Source: Palaemon carinicauda
Taxonomy: Eukaryota > Arthropoda > Malacostraca > Decapoda > Palaemonidae
Direction of reading: 5' to 3'
NCBI RefSeq assembly: GCF_036898095.1
Contig: NC_090761.1
Span: forward strand, 43,688,454 to 43,752,453
Length of the DNA stretch: 64,000 bases
This document shows positions 54,326-64,000 of the stretch, piece by piece. A model generated the notes under the pieces. The model saw only the letters and a list, made by a program, of their open reading frames with translations. It made no database searches and was not told where the DNA came from. Each line of letters starts with the position of its first letter. Position 1 is the first letter of the stretch. A program made the translations under genes and the position numbers.

Positions 54326-55384
54326 GTGGCTTCAAGCATCTAGCTCAAGGCGAGTCACTTAGCCGCCTCCTTCCTCTAAAAACCCTTTTGTTGCTCTACC
54401 AATGCAAAATAATGGACGATCCCTAATATCTTCCAAAATAATTTGAATTTCTTTTTTATTTCTTTTATTTTAGGTATAAATAAATCCTTATCATTCACTA
54501 TCGGGACTATCCTAGCAGTTCAATTATCACTATTTATTACCTGGTCAATTTAGATTTTTTTGTATTTACGTTAGTGTTTGCAGACATATTTTCTTAAAGA
54601 ATCGAGAGATATTTGGTTGCTTTGTATTTCCATGATTTGTCATGTTTCTATCTCTCTTTGTGCTTTTCCTTTTATTTTTCTTCATTTCATCTTTTTTTTC
54701 TTAAATCTTCGATTGTATCCCTTTCTTTTGTAGGTAAAAGTATCTCTTTGATGGCTCGTTCATAGTGTGAGGTAACAATGATAAGAATAAAATGGATAGG
54801 TACAACTTAGGACGAATATTGTTTATGGGATCAGCTTTGCCCCTCCCTGATGTATCTATCATGCTGTTCACTCTGATGTTGCTCCATTTAACACCATATC
54901 AAAAAGGCAAAATGACAGTTATCAACATGGTAATTAGCAGGAACAGTGAAAATATACTCTATTTTAATTCCTGAAATTTTCATTTGGATATGTGAATTAT
55001 TATAGGAACAATGTATATAGTAGTTTTTTTTTTTTAGATATTTCTAGCATTTGGGTTGACACCCCTCTCGAGGATGTTACCATGTTTTGGTCAATCTTTT
55101 TGAAGGTTTCACCCCCTGAGTGTCAACAGCTTTAAGAGTGTCCCCAGCATTAAATAACTATTTGAAAATCATATCATAACCATCGAGCTAGAAAGAAACT
55201 TTTTTTTTTTAATGTAACTCTCAGGGTGTCATTCACTTTTAGGGTGTCACCTTGGGCAGACACCCCTTTTACTGCACCCCTTATGTTTTTATTTTTTTTT
55301 ATTTTTATGATTACATATATGCATATTTATACATAAAAGTATATTTGTGTGCTCGAATACAAAGTTTGATTTACATATTCATAT
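54326..55384. other. AT-rich spacer inside the TIR candidate
   Basis: No gene. Between about 55,058 and 55,270 the words GGGTGTCA and TGACACC or their variants (GACACCCCT, GGGTGTCATTCA, AGGGTGTCACC) recur, which may be further internal repeats of the element. Confidence 0.5.
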
Positions 55385-55956
55385 AGTAAGGCAAAATTGG
55401 ACAGTTTTCAAAACCATGGTCAGGCAAAATTGGACAGGCAAACTTATCACTTTTTCTTGGCGAGGCAAAATTGGACAATCTTGGATTACGGACACAAAAA
55501 TTTATGTAAGTCTATAATTTTTTTCTAGCATATTTATATTGATACAGACCACAAATTGTCATAGTTTGCCCAACTGAGCGTTGGCGCTTAACGGAGATAC
55601 AGACTTGTCCAAAATTGCCTCACTGTCCAAAATTGCCTCACTGTCCAAAATTGCCTCACTGTCCAAAATTGCCTCACTGTCCAAAATTGCCTCACTGTCC
55701 AAAATTGCCTCACTGTCCAAAATTGCCTCACTGTCCAAAATTGCCTCACTGTCCAAAATTGCCTCGCCTCTGAGATATTTTTTTTTTATTACTGTAATAC
55801 GAGAATTTCTAATTCTTTGATGATTATGAAACAAGCCATTTTTATAGATGAGACCTCCCTCTCTTGAAAACATGTCTGGTATTTGGTCATAAATTATTAA
55901 TATAGATTTTGTACAAAGGTTGCTAAAAAGGTGTCCAAAATTGACTCACCCTACTA
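55385..55956 (-). repeat. Right subterminal motif cluster with nine perfect 18-bp iterons
   Basis: AGGCAAAATTGGACA occurs at about 55,388, 55,422 and 55,464. The opposite orientation CTGTCCAAAATTGCCTCA then repeats nine times head to tail at about 55,605-55,766, and a terminal copy sits at 55,932. The motif is the same as at the left end of the candidate element, inverted. The in-frame LSKIAS peptide across it is a by-product. Confidence 0.9.
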
Positions 55957-55958
55957 TA

Positions 55959-56840
55959 CAATGTTTCTGGTGATTCAGGTCAGCAGGAAAGATTAATAGC
56001 AGCAACAGGAATACATCTTTTTTTTTTTTTCAATTCTTAGTCCATGGCGTAGATATTTGAGGAAGATGAATACATCCTAGAAGAAAGGTGCTGGACAAAT
56101 ATCTGGCTGTAAGTTATTTGGCCGAAGAGGAACTTCAACTGTAAATACACACCAATGTAAACGTCCCACAAGAGTCTTGTTACAGAACTATTTTCTTTCG
56201 CTAGGTAATCAATTAGGACAAGTCTCCAAGGAGTATGGTAACTGTGACAGTCACGGAGACTCAATGCCGCTCGTCTTCTCTTCAGGTGAAGAAAAATATA
56301 GGCAGTAATTGTTCTTAACTACAAACAATCGTAACTGCCACTTCGGTCTGGAAGTGAGCATATTGACCTATGTAAATAAATAATTTGGGCCAAATATATA
56401 AATATTTATATTTACTTCGAAATGTTAGTGGGAAGCCGAGCATTTGGACCAAAAAGTTCATTTAGTATTATATGGAAAAATTAAGTAAATTGAAAACTGT
56501 GAAGTCCTACAGAAATATTTGAAATAAATGAATATGAAATAATTCTAAATTAATTAGAGTTTTTATGCACTCCAAGAGGAGGGCTGCAACTTATCAGAAA
56601 GTCTCAGAAAAAAATAAAATTCTAGAATTAATCTAACAGCATGACTCTTGTTTTAGCCATACCAATTTCAGCAGTTTTTCTAGTTGAACGTTAGTGTGGG
56701 AATATTCCATGGTTGCCTTTACTTTCATCTGTATCATCAGTTCCCCATTACAATAAGGGTATTATTGCAGAAGCGTTACGCTTGACAACTTAACTAGTCT
56801 TTACTTTATAAAGTCACCCCTGTTATTTCAAATTATTGGT
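55959..56840. other. Spacer, nothing recognised
   Basis: AT-rich. The minus-strand frame at 56,037-56,264 has 75 codons without a motif. Confidence 0.5.
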
Positions 56841-57500
56841 GGTAATTTCTCTTACAAGGGCTAGAGGATAATAATTAGGTTTGATGTTAGATTCTTTAAG
56901 CAGGACAACATCCCGATCTGATCCCCCTTATGCGTGAGTGGTTGGAACCGATCTTTTTATCTACAGCCTGAAAAATTAGTTTTGAGAATCCGTTGGTTAT
57001 AAATTACACGAGCATTAGCCTGAGTTTTTGAAGCTTAAAGTAACCGTCTTTCACTACATTGCAAGGACTTGCATAGGTGGCCCATTCTGGATCTTGCGGT
57101 AAAGGAAGTAATTCAGACAAGATAATTCGGGAAGTGGGTTCATACACTTTAATAAAGTTTTCTGGGGTAATTGGTTATGGAACATTATTTAAGTTCGTCC
57201 TTGAAAGCTATAGATCTCTGATTAATCAAATGCTTCATATAGCATACTAGAAAGTTAAATTCACAAAGTTCAAGCACGTTGTTAATTGATCCAAAGATTA
57301 AACATTTTATCATCTTGACACTACAAGAGAACCAAGTTGGCGACACCCCTTGAAAGACTGTTGTAAAGCGATTGGCTTAACTCCCGTATAATAAATAAAC
57401 TACATTACCTCCGCATCATTCACAATATCTTTGATTACATTAATTCCTGCAGACAATTGTGACCCATGATCACTAATAAATAAATGGGAATCTGAAATTA
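56841..57500 (-). pseudogene. BEL/Pao-like integrase fragment
   Basis: Minus-strand frames, starting at about 57,498, read HLFISDHGSQLSAGINVIKD (integrase core D block), then GVKPIALQQSFKGCRQLGSL, LINQRSIAFKDEL, and later GDQIG followed after a shift by VVLLKESNIKPNYYPLALVR, the C-terminal block typical of BEL/Pao integrases. Numerous stops and shifts. The 5' side is cut off by the LINE inserted at about 57,500; the rest was not found beyond it. A gypsy origin cannot be fully excluded. Confidence 0.5.
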
Positions 57501-57504
57501 TAGT

Positions 57505-59391
57505 GAAAATCCCGTAGACTTAATCAATAATGGGAAATATAAAAGAAAAGAAGCTATCTGATGGATACAGTGACCAGGAACTAGCAAATAATTTTCTAGT
57601 ATTCTTTAAAAACAAAATTGAAAACATAACCAGGTCATTTGTAAATACTCAACATCAGATTAATGATACACCAGACGCAGAGACAAAATTAATACGATTT
57701 CACAACATATCACAAGATGACATCACCAGAATTATCAAGAGAGCAAAGAAAACAAACTGTGCGATCGATCCTATGCCAATATCTGAAGTAATTGGAGAGA
57801 GAGACTTTTCTAGTCTAGCCGAAGTAATAATGAGAATAGCAAATTCAAGCATTGATGAATGTAAGTTTCCTAAATCTGAGAAAATGGCTATAGTCACACC
57901 AGTTCTGAAAAATGCACTGGACCACCAGGAATTAAGCTCATATAGACCTATTTCAAATCTATCCTTTGTCTCAAAAGTCCTTGAATATGTAATTCATGAA
58001 CAACTAGTCAGCCACTTGGAAGTAATAGAAGCTTTGCCTGACAACCAATCTGCTTACAGAAAACTATACTCTACGGAGACATCCATCAGCTGTGTTGTAA
58101 ATGATATGCTAGAAATGATGGATGAAAATAAATGTGGTATTTTCATATTGTTAAATCTCAGTGCTGCTTTTGATACAGTTGTGCATGAACTACTACTAAA
58201 TGATCTACGTTCCATTGGCGTTGAAGATAAAGCTTTCGAATACCTAAAAGACTACTTGGTTGGTAGATATTACTGTTTACAAATTGGAAACTCTTATTCA
58301 TCATATGAACCCTTAAACAGAGGGGTACCCCAGGGGAGTGTACTTGTCCCAATCTTATTCTGCATCTATACTATTGGTCTATCAAAAATACTACAAAGGC
58401 AAGGCGTGAAGTTTAAACTATTTGCAGATGACACACAATTTTACTTCCCCATAAATGATGTACATGACACTACTGAAACTCTAAACCGAATCCTTGATAG
58501 TGTCAGAGAATGGATGACATTTAAACAACTAATATTAAATGAGAACAAAACTGAATTCATGGTGGTGGGCAAGAGAAACAGCGTGAGAAACTTAGGTGAT
58601 ATTCAAATGAACATAAATAATGACTCAGTACCGATATCTAGTAAAGTTCGAGATTTAACCCGTCTCTAGATGCCCAAATAAATAATGTAATAAAAACTGC
58701 TGGTTATCATCTAAGAAATATTGCGTTCATAAAAAAGTACCTGGACGAAAATTACGTAAAGAAACTTGTGATAAACTGTGTTATTGCCAGGATTGACTAC
58801 TGCAACTCTATCTACTACAATTTATCAAAAGTGCAACTTAAGAAATTAAAAACATAATAAACAGAGGAGCAAGACTGATAAAAGGTGTCCCACCTAGAGA
58901 AAGGATCACCCCTATACTAATCGATTTACACTGGCTGCCGATTAAAGCGAGAATTGAATTTAAAATATGTACAATAACCCACCAATTTATCAGGACCGGT
59001 CGTCCAAAATACTTAAGAGAATTGCTACATGTTGCACAGCCAACAAATCGTGTCGACACGAGAATAGTTACAGATGGCGTCAAACTATTGGAACCTAGAT
59101 ATATGTCTACTGTAGGCTTCAAAGCCATTAAATATGCGGCCCCGAGACTGTATAATAAGCTCCCACGAAATATTCGAATGATTGAAGACATTAAGGCTTC
59201 CAACAGGAAACTGAAGACTTTCTTATTTCATGAGTCTTTTGACAGTGACGATTTAACAATAAATGAAGAATATGAGACATGAAACGTTAAATACTCTGAA
59301 CAAATAAGATAAAACGACAGTGGAGGTCCTGTAGAGAGTGGGGTTCCCCTGCTGTGTGGGACCGGAAAAGCAGCCACCAAAGTAAAGTAAA
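57505..59391 (+). pseudogene. L2/CR1-type LINE reverse transcriptase, 5' truncated
   Basis: Frame 57,530-58,669 covers most of the RT: ELSSYRPISNLSFVSKVLEY, IFILLNLSAAFDTVVHELLL (motif A), NRGVPQGSVLVPILFCIYT (motif B), KLFADDTQFYF (motif C) and LNENKTEFMVVGKR. The motif A catalytic aspartate (normally LLDLSAAFDT) reads N, so the enzyme would be dead. Frameshifts at about 58,665 and 58,855 lead into the C-terminal part: IDYCNSIYYNLSKVQLKKL, ILIDLHWLPIKARIEFKI and KTFLFHESFDSDD to 59,282. The 3' end is an (AAAGT)n-like tail at about 59,378-59,396. No endonuclease is present. Confidence 0.85.
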
Positions 59392-59952
59392 AGTAAGTGT
59401 ACCGTATGCTAACAACTCTAGACCAGTACAAGTTACATAGAGCAAACATACTTCTTCTTTTACATTATATTCTCGTGCAAAGAAAGGTCTAAGATATCCA
59501 TAAATGTTACAAAACGGAATTTGGAGGATGATTTTATTCAAATTCACTGTACTGATTGTTATGTACTCATTCCAGTTGGGGTTCACGTATAATATATCAG
59601 ACCCCTTCGACATAATTTTCCTGACTGATTTTCTAACATAACTCCATTCGCCATGGAGGTTAACCTGACAACAAACATCAGAGAAAAGATATAGTTACAT
59701 TGTTCAACTGCTTCTCTAACTCGTTACAACTATTGGAATGGTAATTACATAACATCTCCCTTCATTTAAAAGAAATACTTGTGAAAGTAAAACAAACATA
59801 ATACTTCTAAGGCTAATTCCTAAACGAATTGAAGTTTAAATGCGAAAAAAAATATTCACAAGAGGTAAACAATCAAAATGCAAATTAATAATGTTGTACA
59901 ACTAAGAAAATAGTAGCATTAAAACGGCAATATAAAACACTTAATATATGAA
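59392..59952. other. Spacer, no family recognised
   Basis: A 108-codon minus-strand frame (59,287-59,613) is partly inside the LINE 3' end and shows no motif. The rest is AT-rich. Confidence 0.45.
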
Positions 59953-60908
59953 ATTGTTGTATTATTATTATTATTATTATTACTATCCAAGCTACAACCC
60001 TAGTTGGAAAAGCAAGATGCTATAAGCCCAGGGGCTCCAACAGGGAAAAATAGCCCAGTGAGGAAAGGAAATAAGGAAATAAATAAATGAAGAGAACAAA
60101 TTAACAATAAATCATTCTAAAATAAGTAACAACGTCAAAACAGACATGTCATATATAAACTACTAACAACGTCAAAAACAAATATGTCATAAATAAACTA
60201 TAAAAAGACTCATGTCCGCCTGGTCAACAAAAAAGCATTTGCTCCAACTTTGAACTTTTGAAGTTCTACTGATTCAACCACCCGATTAGGAAGATCATTC
60301 CACAACTTGGTCACAGCTGGAATAAAACTTCTAGAGTACTGCGTAGTAATGAGCCTCGTGATGGAGAAGGCCTGGCTATTAGAATTAACTGCCTGCCTAG
60401 TATTACGAACAGGATAGAATTGTCCTGGGAGATCTGAATGTAAAGGATGGTCAGAGTTATGAAAAATTTTATGCAACATGCATAATGAACTAATTGAACG
60501 ACGGTGCCAGAGATTAATATCTAGATCAAGAATAAGAAATTTAATAGACCGTAAGTTTCTGTCCAACAAATTAAGATTAGAATCAGCAGCTGAACACCAG
60601 ACAGGAGAACAATACTCAAAACAAGGTAGAATGAAAGAATTAAAACACTTCTTCAGAATAGATTGATCACCGAAAATCTTGAAAGACTTTCCCAATAAGC
60701 CTATTTTTTGTGCAACTGAAGAAGAGACAGACCTTATATGTTTCTCAAAAGTAAATTTACTGTCGAGAATCACACCTAAAATTTTGAAAGAGTCATACAT
60801 ATTTAAAGAAACATTATCAATACTGAGATCCGGATGTTGAGGAGCCACCGTCCTTGACCTACTTACAATCATACTTTGAGTTTTGTTAGGATTCAACTTC
60901 ATACCTCT
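59953..60908 (-). pseudogene. Second LINE: RT C-terminal part and 3' end, cut by the gypsy LTR
   Basis: On the minus strand frame 60,902-60,210 (230 codons) begins MKLNPNKTQSMIVSRSRTV, the block after the RT catalytic box, then NMYDSFKILGVILDSKFTFE, ILPCFEYCSPVWCSAADSNL and TKLWNDLPNRVVESVELQKF. This is the C-terminal half of a non-LTR polymerase (Jockey/CR1 group). The 3' UTR carries CAAGCTACAACCCTAGTTGG-type sequence on the plus strand and an (AAT)n tail at about 59,958-59,980. The frame is open right up to the LTR at 60,909, so the LINE was interrupted there and not 5' truncated; the rest should lie past the window. Confidence 0.8.
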
Positions 60909-61040
60909 TGGGGTCGAAGAAGAAGAGTCGATGACGATTCATTGTTTATTAATCAGATACCCAGATTACAAGTGCCTGCAACAGGCTCCGCACGTCTTTA
61001 TAAATGCGCGGGAAAACATATCGTACACACGGATCCCACA
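60909..61040 (-). repeat. 3' LTR of the minus-strand gypsy element
   Basis: On the minus strand: GGAGGGG (remnant PPT), then TGTGGGATCCGTGTGTACG, a TATA-like TTTATAAAG, a polyadenylation signal AATAAA, and the end TTCTTCTTCGACCCCA. About 132 bp from TG to CA. The 5' partner lies outside the window, so the boundaries rest on signals and on the junction with the LINE. Confidence 0.6.
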
Positions 61041-61435
61041 TGCCCCTCCAAGATTGACATGTAATAATTACAACAATTACACTGCAATCTGATAATTATC
61101 AAATGGGGTAAATCAGTAACAAAACAGATAGGATGCACAATGTAGCATCTAGCTACACAAAAATAATCAGAGTAAATAAATCAATAATCGCTTACTAAAA
61201 ATGGGTCGAATTGGCATAATAGAAATGGATCAACTGCATACTGCAAACATAGCCATACAAGAAAAAATTAAAACATTCACAGAACAAAGCAATGTGAGCA
61301 ACACTATCAGATGTATAGTATAGCATGAGTTTTCAATAATTCTTTAAAAAAAAAAAAAAAATCCATAATAACACGTGGACAAGGAAATCATCTATTTATA
61401 GGCTAGCAGTACACAAAAGCAATGACAATTACATA
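61041..61435 (-). other. 3' untranslated region of the gypsy element
   Basis: About 395 bp between the pol stop and the LTR. AT-rich, no open frame, an A-run at 61,347-61,362 (T-run on the coding strand). No envelope gene. Confidence 0.6.
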
Positions 61436-64000
61436 TTATTTAACAAATTCAGTGAGCCAGCCAGGTTCTTTCCTGGAGCGTTGCGGTCTCGTAGCACGGG
61501 GTAGACTGGGTGTGGGGGAGCTAGACCTGGGCGGGCTCTCACTGCTGCTGTCAGCTGGTGTGGTGCTAGGGGTTGGGTCAGACGGTGGGCTGGGCGTGGG
61601 ACAAGCTATCTGTCCCTTTAAATGTTTTCTGTTGCGCAATGATAACCTTCCACTCCCGTCAAGCCTTACTGTGTACTGCCGGTATGGGTGATGGGAGATG
61701 ATGACACCTGATCTGTCCCACCTTTTAGTCCCGGGATCTTGAATCCTAACCTGGGTGCCCTCATGCAATGGAGTCATGTTGCAAGAGCGTTGTCTTGGTG
61801 ATTGGGGAAATCTGTCACTAGACGATGCCATCAATATTTCCCGCTGTCGAAGGGTTCTTCTCCAGTGGCGATCTACCTTATACTGCTGTCTTGCTGTAGG
61901 AACACCATCACGAAGTGCTCTTCCTGTTGCTAGTTGAGCTGGTGACTTGCCTATCTCTCTCAAGGGCGTATTCAGGTATTGCAGCATTGCCTGTGTGCAC
62001 CTGTCGTTGTCCAAACTACCGTTGGCCCCCGTGTTCGAGCGGATGATTCTTTTGGCGGATTTCACAGCAGCCTCTGCCCTCCCATTTGACTGCGGATAAT
62101 GAGCAGATGAAAGGCGGACAGTAACCCTCCATTTCTTAAGAAAGTCCATCATCTCCTCACTAGCCAAGTTAGTGCCTCCATCAGTGGAGAGTTGCTCGGG
62201 AGCCCCCCACCTGGAAAAGTAGCCACGTAGTTTCGCTATAATTTTGTTGGAACCAGTTCCCTTGGGGAAATGCGCTATTTCTAGCCAACCCGTCAGTCTG
62301 TCAGCGTAGGCCAAATAAACTTGTCCTTCGAGTTGAAAGAGATCAGCCACCGTCTGCTGGAAGGGGTACTCAGGGGGAGGGGTAACAATCATGACTTCTG
62401 GCGGTGAAGAGGGCGTGTGCAGGTTGCAGACATCACAGGAAGCTCGGCATTGTTCCAGGTCGCCTGCTATTCCAGGCCAATACACGGTTGCTCTTGCACG
62501 ACCTAACATCGAATCTAGCCCTTGATGGCTGGCATGCAGGTTCCTTGCTACTTTATTACGTAATGAGTCAGGTACCACTAATCTCACTGCCCCCTCCTCA
62601 TGGGTATATGTCACCATACTTTGTGCAGCAGCCAACCTGTCCCTTACGCTGTAGAAGGGTCGAAGACACTGTAGTTCTTGGGATTTTTGCTTAAGCCAGT
62701 CCCCAGCACGGACTCTTGCAAGCAACAGCTGGTATACGGGATCATTATTTGCTGCGTCCATGACCATCTCTTCGTCCATTGTAATACCGTCATCTTGGCT
62801 CAATACAGCTACTGTTGCTGCTGCTACCGCCGCGGAGATATCTTCTTCTTGTATGGTGTCCTCCTTATCTGGGACTGCCATTAGGGAGGGGTACCGAGAT
62901 AGAAAATCGGCTGCTGAATTCCACTTTCCTGGCAGGTACTTTATTGTGAACTTATATTGCAGAGTCTTTTCTTTAAGGCGGAATAACCTTGGGTTCACCA
63001 CATCTGTGAGGGCCCTATCCCCCAAAAGCTTCACTAGTGGGCGGTGGTCTGTTACGATAATGAGGGAGGGGCATCCCAACAGAAACAATCTTGCTTTCCG
63101 TAGACACCAGGCCACTGCCAAAGCTTCTCCTTCCACTGCTGCGTATCCGGATTCGGCAGCAGACAGGTGACGACTCCCACACAGAGCCAGCCGCCAACCC
63201 CCTTTGCAACAAAAAGGGGTCTCTAGGGAGGTACAACCACAGTACTGTTGCAGGACAACGAAACCTATACCTTCCCTACTCCAATCTGTGATTACTGCTG
63301 TAGGCCTAGTCTTGTCGTAATACCGTAGTCCATCCTTTGCCAGCCGACAAATAATATCTTGAGCCTGTCGGAACTTGTGTTGCAGTTGTTCGTCCCAATA
63401 TACCTTCTTTCCTGTAGATTTCTTCAGTAGTTCCCGGAAGGGCTCCATGAGGGGCGCGGTGGCCAAAAAGGGTGCCAGCTGGTTGACGAAACCATACCAG
63501 GATCTGATATCCGTAACTGATGGTTGGGCTGGCATGGGAAAGTCTCTTATGGCAGCCAACCTTTCACTTGTAGGCTCATACGAGTCCCACCCCAGGTGAA
63601 AACCAACAAAGGTAGCCTCTCTCCTGCAAAATGAGAACTTTTCTGGTTTTAGGGTAATGCCTTTCTTCGCGCAGGTAGCCAGAAAATCAAAGGTGTGCCA
63701 AAAGGCTCCCTCAACACTTATGTCATGCAGAAGGGTGTCGTCTACACACTTGTACTTGCGAGGAATATCCATAATTGCGTCATCAAACCGTCGAGTGTAG
63801 GCATCAGAAGCTGCACAGTGGCCCATCGGGGTGCGACGATACTGGTACCTGCCCCATGGGGTTATGAAAGTTGTCAGTCTTCGGCTGTCCTCATCCAACT
63901 CCACCTGGTGGAAACCCCAGAACGCATCTGCAACAGTCTTATAGCTTCGAACAGGTACACCAGATACTATATCAAAGGGTGCTGGTGTATGGTGCGTTTC
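61436..64000 (-). CDS. Gypsy pol: reverse transcriptase, RNase H, integrase (partial, open at the window edge)
   Basis: The minus-strand frame is open from the stop at 61,436 to the edge (855 codons), so the start lies outside; the Met at 63,904 is internal. RT: VADAFWGFHQVELDED (motif A D, about 63,940), RRTPMGHCAASDAYTRRFDD (motif B) and KCVDDTLLHD (motif C, VDD, about 63,745). RNase H: VITDWSREGIGFVV, EGEALAVAWCL (E) and VTDHRPLVKLLG (D), ending SAADFLSRYP. Integrase: HASHQGLDSMLG with CDVCNLH (zinc domain), VADLFQLEGQVYLAY (D), LSTDGGTNLA (D) and NGRAEAAVKS (E). The tail is proline/serine rich, ending PGWLTEFVK. All catalytic residues are present and no stop occurs, so it may be active or recently so. 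Confidence 0.93.
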   Translation of the reverse strand, partial: ETHHTPAPFDIVSGVPVRSYKTVADAFWGFHQVELDEDSRRLTTFITPWGRYQYRRTPMGHCAASDAYTRRFDDAIMDIPRKYKCVDDTLLHDISVEGAFWHTFDFLATCAKKGITLKPEKFSFCRREATFVGFHLGWDSYEPTSERLAAIRDFPMPAQPSVTDIRSWYGFVNQLAPFLATAPLMEPFRELLKKSTGKKVYWDEQLQHKFRQAQDIICRLAKDGLRYYDKTRPTAVITDWSREGIGFVVLQQYCGCTSLETPFCCKGGWRLALCGSRHLSAAESGYAAVEGEALAVAWCLRKARLFLLGCPSLIIVTDHRPLVKLLGDRALTDVVNPRLFRLKEKTLQYKFTIKYLPGKWNSAADFLSRYPSLMAVPDKEDTIQEEDISAAVAAATVAVLSQDDGITMDEEMVMDAANNDPVYQLLLARVRAGDWLKQKSQELQCLRPFYSVRDRLAAAQSMVTYTHEEGAVRLVVPDSLRNKVARNLHASHQGLDSMLGRARATVYWPGIAGDLEQCRASCDVCNLHTPSSPPEVMIVTPPPEYPFQQTVADLFQLEGQVYLAYADRLTGWLEIAHFPKGTGSNKIIAKLRGYFSRWGAPEQLSTDGGTNLASEEMMDFLKKWRVTVRLSSAHYPQSNGRAEAAVKSAKRIIRSNTGANGSLDNDRCTQAMLQYLNTPLREIGKSPAQLATGRALRDGVPTARQQYKVDRHWRRTLRQREILMASSSDRFPQSPRQRSCNMTPLHEGTQVRIQDPGTKRWDRSGVIISHHPYRQYTVRLDGSGRLSLRNRKHLKGQIACPTPSPPSDPTPSTTPADSSSESPPRSSSPTPSLPRATRPQRSRKEPGWLTEFVK

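Larger units (their letters stand above)
47271..55956. mobile_element. Candidate TIR DNA transposon with subterminal iterons, 8.7 kb, nested insertions
   Basis: Left end TAGTAGGGTAAGGCAATTTT and right end, inverted, TAGTAGGGTGAGTCAATTTT match at 18 of 20 bases and continue into TGGACA. Both are preceded by TA (47,269-47,270 and 55,957-55,958), as for Tc1/mariner/pogo-type TA duplications. Subterminal zones at both ends carry many copies of GGCAATTTTGGAC in both orientations. No transposase was recognised. The interior includes a broken RTE-like LINE and other repeats, so the original element was shorter. Alternatively, two related small elements in opposite orientation happen to flank the segment. 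Confidence 0.5.
60909..64000 (-). mobile_element. Second Ty3/gypsy element, minus strand, partial
   Basis: Comprises a short 3' LTR (60,909-61,040), a 3' untranslated region and a long pol frame that leaves the window at its right edge. The 5' LTR, PBS, gag and protease are outside. The LTR directly abuts LINE coding sequence, so the element inserted into that LINE. It is unrelated in detail to the 33-43 kb element (different RT box, short LTR). Confidence 0.8.

Overview
This is a eukaryotic, transposon-dominated window, most likely from an arthropod and probably a decapod crustacean. The reasons are the AT-rich non-coding background, very long (GA)n/(CT)n/(ATT)n microsatellites, and short LINE-tail and SINE-like fragments of the kind I associate with decapod genomes. 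The organism call is inference; no host marker gene is present. I see no convincing host protein-coding gene. At most there is one weak candidate terminal exon at 8,740-8,871. Layout: (1) 1-10.36 kb is AT-rich non-coding DNA with small repeat scars. (2) 10.36-28.88 kb holds two nested tyrosine-recombinase retrotransposons of the DIRS type. The outer copy (DIRS-A, 10,362-28,877) has inverted terminal repeats and an internal complementary region, with decayed gag, RT, RNase H and YR regions at 23.5-27.6 kb. It is split by a second DIRS-like copy (DIRS-B, 11,046-21,088) whose internal complementary region still matches both of its own ends base for base. DIRS-B has a gag region made of minisatellites, including 33 copies of a 23-bp unit, and a 1.77-kb tandem duplication of its RT/RNase H part. 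Each duplicate carries a full-length 5S rRNA-like sequence of about 118 nt. (3) 30-47 kb is a satellite of about 115 bp per unit. It is interrupted by a Mutator-like (FLYWCH + MULE) transposase pseudogene, by a nearly complete 9,965-bp Ty3/gypsy element (33,207-43,171) and by a tRNA-type SINE-like sequence. The gypsy element has a 4-bp target duplication, a primer binding site of the tRNA-Lys type, a polypurine tract and near-identical 1.46-kb LTRs. It appears to carry two aspartic-protease domains, one before RT and one between RNase H and integrase. (4) 47.27-55.96 kb is bounded by short inverted repeats next to TA dinucleotides and by many copies of a subterminal motif, forming a candidate TIR transposon. 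It contains a broken RTE-like LINE, which is itself interrupted by a 45-bp satellite. (5) 56-64 kb is a stack of a BEL/Pao-like integrase fragment, an L2/CR1-like LINE, a second LINE on the minus strand, and a minus-strand gypsy element that sits in that LINE and runs off the right edge with a long open pol frame. How the parts relate: the genes do not form a host pathway; each belongs to a mobile element, and the order of nesting gives a relative history. The satellite predates the gypsy insertion, because joining the two flanks across one ACAT restores a satellite unit. DIRS-A predates DIRS-B. The minus-strand LINE predates the 61-64 kb gypsy element. All calls come from reading motifs and repeats by eye; no database search or alignment program was run.
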